Of a stretch of 64,000 nucleotides of DNA, positions 41,878-50,158 are shown piece by piece. Position 1 is the stretch's first letter; every line of letters starts with the position of its first letter. The translations under genes were made by a program, and so were the position numbers. This DNA comes from Amycolatopsis solani (lineage in GTDB: Bacteria; Actinomycetota; Actinomycetes; Mycobacteriales; Pseudonocardiaceae): the NCBI RefSeq assembly GCF_033441515.1, contig NZ_JAWQJT010000001.1:3658001-3722000 (forward strand), given 5' to 3'. The notes beneath the pieces are model-generated. The model was not told the DNA's origin, searched no databases, and saw only the letters and a program-made list of their open reading frames with translations.

Positions 41878-42693
41878 ATGCCCGCCGACGCCTTCGAAAC
41901 CGGTCCTCAGGACCTGGTCGTGACGTTGCTGGGCAGCTACGTGCGGCCACGCGAGAGCCGCCGGGTGTGGTCGGGCGGCCTGGTCGCGGTGCTCGCGGAG
42001 CTGGGCTTCTCCGACGGCGCGGCCCGCATCGCGCTGACCCGGCTGGTGCGCCGCGGCCTGCTCCAGCGCCACCGCGAAGGCCGGACCGTGCACTACTCGC
42101 TGACCCGGCGCACCATCGCCCTGCTCGCCGACGGTGACCAGCGGATCTTCTCCCTCGGCCGCCGCGAGCGCGCCGCCGGCGAGTGGACCGTGCTGTGGCA
42201 GAGCATCCCGGAGAGCCGCCGCCAAGCCAGGGAACGCCTGGTCCGGCGGCTGCGGTTCCTCGGCTTCGGGCCCTACCAGGACGGCACCTGGATAGCCCCG
42301 CACGACCGCGAGGCCGAGGTGCTGGCGCTGCTCGGCGAACTCGACGTCACCGAGCACGCCGGGCTGCTGCTGGGCCGGCCGTCGGCCGCGCTGGACGTCC
42401 GCCGGTTCGCCGGCCGGGCCTGGGACCTCGACGACCTGGCCGCGCGGTACGCCGGGTTCGTCGACCAGTTCGCCGGGTACGCGCGGAAGGAGGTCCCGGA
42501 CGCCGAGGCCTTCGACGTGCGGACCCGGCTGGTGCACACCTTCCGCGCGTTCCCGTCCCTGGACCCGGAACTGCCCGCCGACCTGGTGTCCGCACCGGAT
42601 CGCCGGGCGGCCGCGGTCGAGTTGTTCCACGATCTGTACACCGCGCTCGCGAGACCCGCGCAGCGCCACTTCGACGAGGTGACCAAGGGATGA
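41878..42693 (+). CDS. PaaX-family transcriptional regulator
   Basis: The 271-residue product has an N-terminal winged helix (QDLVVTLLGSYVRPRESR and DGAARIALTRLVRRGLLQRHREG) and the PaaX-type middle and C-terminal parts (GEWTVLWQSIPESRRQARERL and RLRFLGFGPYQDGTWIAPHD). PaaX of E. coli is released from DNA by phenylacetyl-CoA, so the effector here may be the CoA ester made by the divergent ligase, for example anthraniloyl-CoA. The ATG at 41878 is 7 bases from TATAGAGT and has no ribosome binding site. It overlaps the dioxygenase gene by 4 bases. Confidence 0.87.
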   Translation: MPADAFETGPQDLVVTLLGSYVRPRESRRVWSGGLVAVLAELGFSDGAARIALTRLVRRGLLQRHREGRTVHYSLTRRTIALLADGDQRIFSLGRRERAAGEWTVLWQSIPESRRQARERLVRRLRFLGFGPYQDGTWIAPHDREAEVLALLGELDVTEHAGLLLGRPSAALDVRRFAGRAWDLDDLAARYAGFVDQFAGYARKEVPDAEAFDVRTRLVHTFRAFPSLDPELPADLVSAPDRRAAAVELFHDLYTALARPAQRHFDEVTKG

Positions 42694-43484
42694 CCGAAAC
42701 CAGCTCCGCGACTCAGGAAGCCCTGAGCTACACCTCGTACCTCGCGCTGGACGAAGTGCTGAACGCCCAGCGCCTGCGGTCGGACGAGCACGACGAACTG
42801 CTGTTCATCGTGATCCACCAGGTGTACGAGCTGTGGTTCAAGCAGATCCTGCACGAGGCGGAATTCCTGCAGCAGAACCTGGAAGCGGGCAACACCGCCC
42901 ACTCGATGCGCACGCTGCGCCGGATCCTCACGATCCTCAAGGTCGCCGTCGCGCAGATCGACGTGCTGGAAACGATGACGCCCAGCCAGTTCACGAGCTT
43001 CCGCGCCCGGTTGGACGCCTCCAGCGGCTTCCAGTCGGCGCAGTTCCGCGAGCTGGAAGCCGTACTCGGGCGGCGCGACGAGCGCGTGTTCGCGCACTAC
43101 CCCGAAGGCGGCGAGCAGCGGAAACGCATTGCCGACGCGATGGCCCGGCCGTCGTTGTTCGACTCTTTTCTGGCGTACCTCAAGGCTTCTGGCTATTCCG
43201 TCGAGTGTGATCGAGACGTCACTCGACCGGTGGAGCCGTCTCCGGCCCTGCAGGCGATATTGCTGGACGTGTACAGCGACGACGGCGGACCGTCGGTCGT
43301 CGCGGAATGTCTGGTGGATCTCGACGAAGGGATGCAGGAGTGGCGCTACCGGCACGTGAAGATGGTCGAACGCACCATCGGCGACAAGACCGGAACGGGG
43401 GGCTCATCCGGCGCGACCTACCTGCGTACCACGCTTTTCCAGCCGATGTTCCCCGATCTCTGGGCAGTACGGAGCCGACTGTGA
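42690..43484 (+). CDS. kynA: Tryptophan 2,3-dioxygenase
   Basis: The 264-residue heme enzyme shows the family signatures LSYTSYLALDEVLNAQ, HDELLFIVIHQVYELWFKQI, SSGFQSAQFRELE and WRYRHVKMVERTIGDKTGTG followed by SSGATYL. The histidine in YRHVKMVER is the heme ligand position. It opens the indole ring of L-tryptophan with O2 to N-formylkynurenine. Its ATG overlaps the PaaX gene stop, and its own stop overlaps the kynureninase GTG by 4 bases, so the three genes are one unit. Confidence 0.95.
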   Translation: MTETSSATQEALSYTSYLALDEVLNAQRLRSDEHDELLFIVIHQVYELWFKQILHEAEFLQQNLEAGNTAHSMRTLRRILTILKVAVAQIDVLETMTPSQFTSFRARLDASSGFQSAQFRELEAVLGRRDERVFAHYPEGGEQRKRIADAMARPSLFDSFLAYLKASGYSVECDRDVTRPVEPSPALQAILLDVYSDDGGPSVVAECLVDLDEGMQEWRYRHVKMVERTIGDKTGTGGSSGATYLRTTLFQPMFPDLWAVRSRL

Positions 43485-44674
43485 CCACCCTCGACGACGT
43501 CCGCGCGGACCACAACACGCTGGCCGCGCACTACTCCCGGTTCGCGGTGGCCGATCGCCTGCTGCTGTCCGGGCATTCGCACCAGGCGTGGCCCGACGTC
43601 GCGGAGGAGGGTTTGCTGGAGTCCTTCGCGGACGCCGCCCGCGACGTCGACGCGAAGTGGGAGCGCGCCTTCGCGAAGGCCGACGAGCTGCGCGCCGGGT
43701 TCCGGCAGCTGCTCGGCGACCCGCACGGCGAGTACGCGCTCGGCGCGAGCACCCACGACCTCGTGCTGCGGTTCCTGTCCGCGATGGAGCTGCCGCGAAG
43801 ACCACGGCTGGTCACCACCGACGGTGAGTTCCACACGCTGCGCCGCCAGTTCGCCCGGCTCGAGGAGGAGGGCGTCGAGATCGTCCGGGTGCCGCTCGAC
43901 CCGGTGCCCACGCTGGCCGAGCGCGTCGCCGCCGAGGTCACCGACGACACCGCCGCGGTGCTCGTCTCGGCCGTGCTGTTCGAGACGTCGCGGCTCGTGC
44001 CCGGGCTCGCGCACCTCGCCGACGCCTGCCGCAGCCGCTCGATCGAGCTCGTCGTCGACGCCTACCACGCGCTCGGCGTCGTGCCGTTCCCGCTGCACGA
44101 CCTCGGGCTCACCAACGCCTGGGTGCTCGGCGGCGGCTACAAGTACCTGCAGCTCGGCGAGGGCAACTGCTTCCTGCGGCTGCCCGCGCACGCCCAGGAG
44201 CTGCGGCCGGTGATCACCGGCTGGTACGCCGAGTTCGGGGCGCTGGCCGACGAGCGCCACCCCGGCGCGGTCCCGTACGCCATCGGCGGCGACCGCTTCG
44301 CCGGCGCCACCTACGACCCGGCCAGCCACTACCGCGGCGCCCGGGTCCAGCGGTTCTTCGCCGAGCAGGGCCTCACGCCCGAGTTCCTCCGCGAGGTTTC
44401 GCAGCACCAGGTGGGCCTGCTCGCGTCGGTGTTCGACAAGCTCGCGCTGCCCGCGGACGTCGTCACGCGGGATTACGAGACGCCGCTGGACCGGCTCGGC
44501 GGCTTCCTCTCGCTGCGGTGCGCGGACGCGGCCGGCCTGCAGGCCGCGTTGGCCTCCCAAGGCGTCTGGACCGACAGCCGCGGGCCCTACCTGCGCTTCG
44601 GCCCGGCTCCGTACCTTTCGGACACCCAGCTGGAGACGGCGATGGCCACCCTCGGCTCGGTGGTCCGCGGCTGA
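43481..44674 (+). CDS. kynU: Kynureninase (PLP, aminotransferase class V fold)
   Basis: The 397-residue fold-type I PLP enzyme has LLSGHSHQAWPDVAEEG at the N-terminus, DAYHALGVVPFPLHDLG with the Asp-His pair near PLP, and the Schiff-base lysine Lys221 in GGGYKYLQLGEGNCFLR. These agree with kynureninases, which cleave kynurenine to anthranilate and alanine. The start is GTG at 43481. It is slightly shorter than many kynureninases (about 410-420). Together with kynA it gives tryptophan to anthranilate, except for the formamidase step. Confidence 0.88.
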   Translation: MTTLDDVRADHNTLAAHYSRFAVADRLLLSGHSHQAWPDVAEEGLLESFADAARDVDAKWERAFAKADELRAGFRQLLGDPHGEYALGASTHDLVLRFLSAMELPRRPRLVTTDGEFHTLRRQFARLEEEGVEIVRVPLDPVPTLAERVAAEVTDDTAAVLVSAVLFETSRLVPGLAHLADACRSRSIELVVDAYHALGVVPFPLHDLGLTNAWVLGGGYKYLQLGEGNCFLRLPAHAQELRPVITGWYAEFGALADERHPGAVPYAIGGDRFAGATYDPASHYRGARVQRFFAEQGLTPEFLREVSQHQVGLLASVFDKLALPADVVTRDYETPLDRLGGFLSLRCADAAGLQAALASQGVWTDSRGPYLRFGPAPYLSDTQLETAMATLGSVVRG

Positions 44675-44681
44675 CCCCTGA

Positions 44682-44706
44682 GGTACCCCCTAACCCGGGG
44701 GTTACC
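44682..44706. terminator. Possible hairpin after kynU
   Basis: GGTACCCCC faces GGGGGTTACC, eight pairs with one internal mismatch and a short loop, 8 bases after the kynureninase stop. The remaining leader to 44867 holds no other clear structure. Confidence 0.4.
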
Positions 44707-44867
44707 GGTCCGTATCGCGGGACCTCCACTGGTCCGGCGGACGGCGGGGATCTAGGTTGATCCCGGGGAAATCGCACTCGGGCGGACGACCTCCGCCTCG
44801 CGCCCCTGGAAACCTTGGAGCGCGTCCCGGCCACGAACCGGGCGCGGGAGACAAAGGAGTCACCACC

Positions 44868-45941
44868 GTGACCGAAGGAGTGTTCAGCCGGGGCACCGGG
44901 CATGAACAGGTCGTGTACTGCCACGACGAAGCCAGTGGCCTGAAGGCCATCATCGGCATCTACTCCACCGCGCTCGGCCCCGCACTGGGCGGGACGCGCT
45001 TCCACCCCTACGCCACCGAAGCGGACGCGCTCGACGACGTGCTCGCGCTGTCCAAGGGCATGGCCTACAAGAACGCGCTGGCCGGCCTCGACCTCGGCGG
45101 CGGCAAGGCCGTCATCATCGGCGACCCGAAGACGCTGAAGTCCGAAGCGCTGCTGCGCGCGTTCGGGCGCTTCGTGCAGTCACTGGGCGGCCGCTACATC
45201 ACGGCGTGCGACGTCGGCACGTACGTGCAGGACATGGACATCGTGGCCCGCGAGTCCCGCTTCGTCACCGGCCGGTCGCCGGAGGACGGCGGCGCGGGCG
45301 ACTCGTCGGTGCTCACCGCGTTCGGCGTCTACCAGGGCATGCGGGCCTCGGCCGAGCACCTCTGGGGCAGCCCGGAGCTGGCGGGCAAGCGCGTTGGCGT
45401 GGCCGGCGTCGGCAAGGTCGGGCACATCCTGGTCGGGCACCTGGTGGCGGCCGGCGCGCAGGTGACGATCACCGACGTGTGGGCACCGGCGATCGAGCGC
45501 ACCAAGTCGATCTACCCGGACATCCGGGTGGTGTCCGATGTGGACGCCCTGCTGCGCACCGAGCTGGACGTCTTCGCCCCGTGCGCCCTCGGCGGCGCGC
45601 TCAACGACGAGACGGTCGCGCTGCTGAGCGCCCAGGTCGTCTGCGGCGCGGCGAACAACCAGCTCGCGCACCCCGGCATCGACAAGCAGCTGGCCGACCG
45701 CGGCATCCTGTACGCGCCGGACTACCTGGTCAACGCCGGCGGCGTCATCCAGGTCGACGACGAGCGCCACGGCTTCGACTTCGACCGCGCCAAGCGCAAG
45801 ACGACCGCCATCTTCGACACGACGAAGGCCGTGTTCAAGCTGGCCGAGACCGAGGGCGTGCCCCCGGCGACGGCGGCGGACCGGCTCGCGGAGCGGCGCA
45901 TGACGGAGATCGGCAGGCTGCGGTCCATCATGGCCGGGTGA
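44868..45941 (+). CDS. vdh: Valine dehydrogenase (Glu/Leu/Phe/Val dehydrogenase family)
   Basis: The 357-residue NAD-dependent oxidative deaminase has [19 protein letters not shown], the substrate/catalytic lysines in [31 protein letters not shown], and a Rossmann motif GVAGVGKVG. Sequence and length match the actinomycete valine dehydrogenase (Vdh), which converts branched-chain amino acids to keto acids for catabolism and starter-unit supply. The GTG at 44868 has AAAGGAG 8 bases upstream. The beta-lactamase-fold gene overlaps its stop by 4 bases. Confidence 0.92.
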   Translation: MTEGVFSRGTGHEQVVYCHDEASGLKAIIGIYSTALGPALGGTRFHPYATEADALDDVLALSKGMAYKNALAGLDLGGGKAVIIGDPKTLKSEALLRAFGRFVQSLGGRYITACDVGTYVQDMDIVARESRFVTGRSPEDGGAGDSSVLTAFGVYQGMRASAEHLWGSPELAGKRVGVAGVGKVGHILVGHLVAAGAQVTITDVWAPAIERTKSIYPDIRVVSDVDALLRTELDVFAPCALGGALNDETVALLSAQVVCGAANNQLAHPGIDKQLADRGILYAPDYLVNAGGVIQVDDERHGFDFDRAKRKTTAIFDTTKAVFKLAETEGVPPATAADRLAERRMTEIGRLRSIMAG

Positions 45942-46747
45942 GTCCGACTCCCGAAGAGATCTTCGCGACGGCGGGCGTGCAGGGGTTCCTGCACGCCCGC
46001 CGTCTCGATTCCGCCGCCGGTACCGGTGTAGGCGCCGATTCGCCGGTCGTGCTGGCGTCGGTGGTGAAGGTGCCGCTGGCGTTCGAGTTCGCCCGGCAGG
46101 TCGCGGCGGGACTGCTCGACCCCACGGACCGGGTGCGCGCGTCCGCCGCGGACCGCCTGGGCGGCACCGGCTCGGCGGGCTTCGCGGACGACGTCTCGTA
46201 CAGCCTGCGCGACGCGGCCCGGCTGGCTCTTTCGGTGTCGGACAACACCGCGGCGGACCTGCTCTTCGACCGCGTGGGCGTGGCGAACGTGCGCTCACTG
46301 CTGGCCGAGCTGGGCCTCACGCGGACGTCGGTCATCGGCGCGCCGCGGGATGTGCTGCGCACGATCATCGAGGACACCGAGGCGGGTCGTCCGCTGCGGG
46401 CTTTCGACCCGTCGCGGACTTCGGCGAGCACCCCGCGCGAGATGACCACCCTCCTGGCGGCGATCTGGGCCGATCCGGCGGGCGCGCCGGTGCGCGAGTG
46501 GATGTCGGCCCAGGTCAGCTGGCACCGGCTGACGGCGGGGTTCCCGCCGGAGGTCGCGGTGGCGGGCAAGACGGGCACGATGCCGGGGATCCGGAACGAG
46601 ATCGGGGTGGCGACCTACCCGGACGGGGTCTCGTACGCGATCGCGGTGTTCACAGTGGGCGGGGCGGAGACGCTGCGCCGTCCGGACATCGACCGCGCCA
46701 TCGGCGACGCAGCGAGGGCGGCAGTCTCGCACCTGCGCGGGTCGTGA
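45938..46747 (+). CDS. Class A beta-lactamase-fold serine hydrolase without signal peptide
   Basis: The 269-residue product has the active-site triad of motifs: Ser41-x-x-Lys44 in [11 protein letters not shown] at 101-103 and KTG in [10 protein letters not shown]. The omega-loop Glu of class A lactamases is not obvious. There is no signal peptide or Tat motif, and the GTG start is fixed by the 4-base overlap with vdh, so the protein should stay in the cytoplasm. It may be an amidase, esterase or regulatory hydrolase rather than an antibiotic-resistance enzyme. Its stop lies inside the palindrome at 46742-46785. Confidence 0.84.
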   Translation: MSPTPEEIFATAGVQGFLHARRLDSAAGTGVGADSPVVLASVVKVPLAFEFARQVAAGLLDPTDRVRASAADRLGGTGSAGFADDVSYSLRDAARLALSVSDNTAADLLFDRVGVANVRSLLAELGLTRTSVIGAPRDVLRTIIEDTEAGRPLRAFDPSRTSASTPREMTTLLAAIWADPAGAPVREWMSAQVSWHRLTAGFPPEVAVAGKTGTMPGIRNEIGVATYPDGVSYAIAVFTVGGAETLRRPDIDRAIGDAARAAVSHLRGS

Positions 46748-46785
46748 GTGTTTAGTCGGGTTAGAACCCGACTAAACACTCACGA
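46742..46785. repeat. Palindrome, repeat family copy 3, overlapping a stop codon
   Basis: GTGAGTGTTTAGTCGGGTT (46744-46762) and its exact complement flank AG; the stem extends two bases outward. The hydrolase stop TGA (46745-46747) is in the left arm and the convergent LysR gene ends 7 bases beyond. Close relative of 17978-18023. Confidence 0.85.
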
Positions 46786-46792
46786 GGCTTTT

Positions 46793-47740
46793 TCACTGGC
46801 GGTCGTAGAACACGTCCCAGGGGCGCGCGCCGGCTGGGGCCGGGGGCACGATCCGCGACACCCCGTCGCCGCCGAGGACGCCGGCCGCGAGCTCCGCCAG
46901 CTTCGGTGCCTGCGGGTGCGGGCTCGACGGGGGCCACGCGAACGCCATCCGCGAACGCAGCACCTCGCCCTCCAGCGGCCGCCACACCACGCGCGGCTCC
47001 TTGCGCGGGCCCGGCTCGAACGCGACGCCGTGACCGGCCAGCACCAGGCCCAACGCGAACTCCGGGTTGCGCGCGTGGTGGATCGCCGCCGGGCGGAAGC
47101 CGTGGTCCCAGCACGTGCGCAGGAGGGCGTCGTAGCTGCCCGGGGCCGCCGCGCGGGGAGCGTGGACCAGGCCTTCGCCCGCGAGGTCGGCCAGTGTCAG
47201 CGGGGCGCGGCGGGCCAGCGGCGAATCCCGGGGGAGGACCACGCCCAGCGGCGTGTCGATGGCCGGGCCGAGCTCCAGGTCGACCACGTCGACCGGCAGC
47301 TGGAGCAGGCCCACGTCGAGCTGCCGGTCGGCGAGCAGCCGGGTCTGTTCGGCGGTCGTCAGCTCCTGCAGGTCCAGCCGGACGGCCGGGTACCGCGCGG
47401 CGAACGCCGTCAGGATCGCGGCGAGGACCGGCCCGGGCAGCTCCGGCGGGACGCCCGCGCGCACCGCGTCGAGCTCGCCGCGGTCGGCCTTCACGACCAG
47501 CGACGTCATCCGGTCCCAGCGGGAAAGCAGCTCGCGGGCTTCGGCGCGCAGGACTTCGCCGGCCTCGGTGAGCGTGACGCGGCGGCCGCGGTCGAACAGC
47601 TTCGCGCCGAGCTCGGCTTCCAGCCGTTTGACGCGCTGGCTCAACGGCGGCTGCGCGATCCCGAGCCGCTCGGCCGCGCGGCCGAAGTGGAGTTCGTCGG
47701 CGACGACGAGGAAGTACCGCAGCGAACGGAGGTGGTCCAC
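46793..47740 (-). CDS. LysR-family transcriptional regulator
   Basis: The ~315-residue product has the LysR N-terminal helix-turn-helix (HLRSLRYFLVVADELHFGRAAERLGIAQPPLSQRVKRLE) beginning near the second codon and a C-terminal periplasmic-binding-protein-like effector domain. Arg-rich segments and a C-terminal Pro-rich tail are normal for actinobacterial members. I prefer the GTG at 47740 over one seven codons upstream because family starts align there. It is divergent from the Tat-exported hydrolase at 47825, its probable target; a classical T-N11-A box is not clear in the 84-base spacer. Confidence 0.88.
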   Translation of the reverse strand: MDHLRSLRYFLVVADELHFGRAAERLGIAQPPLSQRVKRLEAELGAKLFDRGRRVTLTEAGEVLRAEARELLSRWDRMTSLVVKADRGELDAVRAGVPPELPGPVLAAILTAFAARYPAVRLDLQELTTAEQTRLLADRQLDVGLLQLPVDVVDLELGPAIDTPLGVVLPRDSPLARRAPLTLADLAGEGLVHAPRAAAPGSYDALLRTCWDHGFRPAAIHHARNPEFALGLVLAGHGVAFEPGPRKEPRVVWRPLEGEVLRSRMAFAWPPSSPHPQAPKLAELAAGVLGGDGVSRIVPPAPAGARPWDVFYDRQ

Positions 47741-47824
47741 GCTGCGACGATAGCCGTCCACCTATCGACATGCCGACGGATCGATCTTGGACAGCGGTCC
47801 GCCGTCCGTGGTCGGGTGTCCGGT

Positions 47825-48754
47825 ATGGACATGGGATTCACCAGGCGCGGGCTGTTCGGCGCGGGGGCCGCGGCGGCGGCCATCATGGCGGGCGCCGGAC
47901 CGGCGGCCGCGAGCACCGGCTCATCGCAACTGACGGTTCGCTGGTGGGGGAACAACGGGTGGGAGATCCGGGCCGGGGCGAAGACGATCCTCGTCGACCC
48001 GTGGCTGACGCGGTTCAAGACCGGGACGTACACCCCGGCGGGCGCCGACCCGAAGACGCCGCTGTCGGTGAACCGCGCGCTGATCGACGGCTTCCTCGAC
48101 CGCGGCGAACTGAGGGCGGACCACATCCTCGTCACCCACGGCCACTACGACCACCTCACCGACGTCCCCTACCTGGCCGAACGCACCGGGGCGACGGTCA
48201 TCGGCACCGAGACCCATTTGAGTCTCATGGCCGCCTTGGGCGCACCGGAGGACCAGCTGGCGGTCGCGAGCGGCGGCGAGGACCTGACGTTCGACGGCTA
48301 CTCGATCCGCGTCCTGCGCTCACTGCACTCGGCGACCGGCGACCGGGCGCGGGTCCCGTTCCCGGGTTCACGGCCTCTATCCCGCCGCGACCGGCCGCGC
48401 GTGATCGAGGACTTGGTCGAGGGCGGCACGCTGGCCTACCAGGTGACCGGCGCCGGCGCGAGCGTGCTGAACTTCGGCGGCTCGAACTACGTCGAGTCCG
48501 AGCTGGCGGGCCTGCGCCCGGACGTCGTGTGCCTCCCGGCGGGCGGCGCGAAGGTGACGCAGTACGTCCCGCGCCTGCTGCGCGTCCTGGGCAATCCGCG
48601 GTACGTGGCGCCAACGCACTGGGACGACTTCGACCTGCCGCTCGGCCAGGTCAAGGACGCGGGCGGCCTCGAGGCACTGCGGAAAGCCGTCGCGGCGGCG
48701 AGCCCGGCGAGCGCGTTCGTGGTCCTCGACCACCTGGGCTCGTTCGTCCCGTAG
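47825..48754 (+). CDS. Tat-exported metallo-beta-lactamase-fold hydrolase
   Basis: The 309-residue product starts MDMGFTRRGLFGAG with a twin-arginine signal and hydrophobic stretch to about residue 30 (ending AAAS). The mature domain has the metal motif THGHYDHLTD near 105 and an UlaG-like pattern (WWGNNGWEIRAG, LVDPWLT, GGSNYVE, APTHWDDFDLP). Tat export implies folding and metal loading in the cytoplasm. The reaction is unknown; lactone or phosphoester hydrolysis is possible. It is followed by a strong terminator. Confidence 0.87.
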   Translation: MDMGFTRRGLFGAGAAAAAIMAGAGPAAASTGSSQLTVRWWGNNGWEIRAGAKTILVDPWLTRFKTGTYTPAGADPKTPLSVNRALIDGFLDRGELRADHILVTHGHYDHLTDVPYLAERTGATVIGTETHLSLMAALGAPEDQLAVASGGEDLTFDGYSIRVLRSLHSATGDRARVPFPGSRPLSRRDRPRVIEDLVEGGTLAYQVTGAGASVLNFGGSNYVESELAGLRPDVVCLPAGGAKVTQYVPRLLRVLGNPRYVAPTHWDDFDLPLGQVKDAGGLEALRKAVAAASPASAFVVLDHLGSFVP

Positions 48755-48760
48755 ACACGG

Positions 48761-48794
48761 CGAAGGCCCCCACCAAGCGAGGTGGGGGCCTTCG
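48761..48794. terminator. Bidirectional terminator
   Basis: A perfect 14-bp stem (CGAAGGCCCCCACC and complement) with loop AAGCGA lies between the convergent MBL-fold and DUF5302 genes. The right arm ends in TTCG, and GAAGAAGAAG follows. Confidence 0.85.
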
Positions 48795-48805
48795 AAGAAG
48801 AAGAC

Positions 48806-48991
48806 TCAGCCGCTCTTGCGGCGGAACGTCCGCTTGTTCGCCGCCGGGCCGTGGGCGTGCTGGTTCTTGCCGCCGCCGTTCTCGTGGGACGCGCCGGAGC
48901 GGGCGTGGGCCTGCTTGCGTTCCAGCGCCTCGCGGAACTTGCGCTTGACGTCGTCCTCCTCGCCGCTGGGCGACGGGGTCGGTTCACTCAT
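48806..48991 (-). CDS. DUF5302 family small protein
   Basis: The 61-residue product begins MSEPTPSPSGEEDDVKRKF and contains REALERKQAHARSGASHENG, then a basic tail ending KRTFRRKSG. This matches my memory of the actinobacterial DUF5302 family, which has no known function. The ATG at 48991 has GGAGG upstream. The acidic start and very basic tail suggest an intrinsically disordered or nucleic-acid-associated protein. Monocistronic, converging on the MBL gene across a terminator. Confidence 0.78.
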   Translation of the reverse strand: MSEPTPSPSGEEDDVKRKFREALERKQAHARSGASHENGGGKNQHAHGPAANKRTFRRKSG

Positions 48992-49062
48992 GACTACCTC
49001 CGAAAACGACGACGTGTGACCGCTCCAGCCTGTCAGCCGCGCACCCGCTTGGCGAGTCGATT

Positions 49063-50019
49063 TCAGCGTTTCGGGGACGGAACTCCGCCGAACTGCACCG
49101 ATTTGCGCGTCAGGGGGCGGCCGCAGTGGTCGCACAGCAGGATCGGCTGCAGCCGGTTGCCGCATTCGACGTGGTGCAGTGTGATGTCCGGCTCCTGGCC
49201 CGTGACCTCGAAGCCGCGCGACCACTCCGCGATGAACGCCAGCGCCGGGAAGAACGCCAGCCCCTTCGCGGTCAGGCGGTAGTCGCGCGCGTCCGTGCGG
49301 GTCTTCGCCGTCCCGGTCCGCAGCACGCCGACCTCGACGAGCTTGCTCAGCCGGCCCGAGAGCACGCTCGGCCCGATCCCCAGCTCGCGCTCGAACTCCG
49401 AGAAGTGCCGGCAGCCGAGCAGCGCCGACACCAGCAGGCCGGTCGACCAGCGGTCGCCGAGCAGCTCCATCGTGTCGGGGAAGAACATCATCGGGTCGCC
49501 GGCCAGCGACTCGGCGTCCTTGCGGCGGAAGCGCTTGGACGCCGTCGCGGCCGCGACCCCCGTGCTGTCCAGGCGCGAAGCCCGCACGTCACGGGCGTCG
49601 ACCCGGCGCCCGCAGGCCGCGCACCCGAGCGGCGCTGATGTAGCCAGCTCGCAGTCGAGGTGGATCAGCGTCGGCAGCACCTCGCGGCGGCCTTCGACCC
49701 ACTCGCGCTCCCAGGCCCAGATCGAAATCAGCAGCGGCCACAGCTCCAGGCCGCGCTCGGTGAGCCGGTACTCGTGCCGCGTGCGGCGCGCGTCGCGGTA
49801 GGGGACGCGCGTGAGCATGCCCGCCTCGACCATGTCCCGCAGCCGCCCGGACAGCGCCGTCGGCGAGATGCCCAGGCGCAGCCGCAGCTCTTCGTAGCGC
49901 CGGAAGCGCAGGAACAGGCTCTGCAGGATGAGCAGGGTCCACTGGTCGCCGACCAGCTCCAGTGCTCTGCGGAGCGGATCCCCCGCCGGCCGGACGCGGT
50001 GTGCGGTCGCCTCGGTCAC
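49063..50019 (-). CDS. Tandem HxlR regulator: two fused winged helix-turn-helix domains with zinc-like cysteines
   Basis: The 318-residue protein has two HxlR domains in a row. Half one (about residues 8-120) has LELVGDQWTLLILQSLFLRF and RLGISPTALSGRLRDMVEAG. Half two (about 165-290) has MELLGDRWSTGLLVSALLGC and ELGIGPSVLSGRLSKLVEVG. After each is a HxxC and CxxCG pair (HLDCE with CAACGRR; HVECG with CDHCGRP), which may bind zinc. The usual HxlR protein is one domain of ~110 residues that dimerises, so this protein is a covalent dimer. GTG start at 50019 has AAGGGGGAAG upstream. It is divergent from the carotenoid oxygenase operon. Confidence 0.9.
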   Translation of the reverse strand: MTEATAHRVRPAGDPLRRALELVGDQWTLLILQSLFLRFRRYEELRLRLGISPTALSGRLRDMVEAGMLTRVPYRDARRTRHEYRLTERGLELWPLLISIWAWEREWVEGRREVLPTLIHLDCELATSAPLGCAACGRRVDARDVRASRLDSTGVAAATASKRFRRKDAESLAGDPMMFFPDTMELLGDRWSTGLLVSALLGCRHFSEFERELGIGPSVLSGRLSKLVEVGVLRTGTAKTRTDARDYRLTAKGLAFFPALAFIAEWSRGFEVTGQEPDITLHHVECGNRLQPILLCDHCGRPLTRKSVQFGGVPSPKR

Positions 50020-50054
50020 CGAACTTCCCCCTTGCTAAGTAGCGGCCTCAGCGT

Positions 50055-50110
50055 ACACCTGACTACACCAAAAGAAGCCTATTGACACCTGACTACACAA
50101 ATCATAGTCT
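50055..50110 (+). promoter_or_regulatory. Direct-repeat operators and promoter of the carotenoid oxygenase operon
   Basis: ACACCTGACTACAC occurs at 50055-50068 and 50085-50098, 30 bases apart, or about three helical turns. The second copy overlaps a promoter: TTGACA at 50082-50087, a 17-base spacer and TAGTCT at 50105-50110. The divergent HxlR-type regulator is the natural binder. Confidence 0.75.
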
Positions 50111-50158
50111 CGTCCCCATCAGCCAGCGCGGTGAGCCCGAGAGCCAGGGAGCAGCCCG

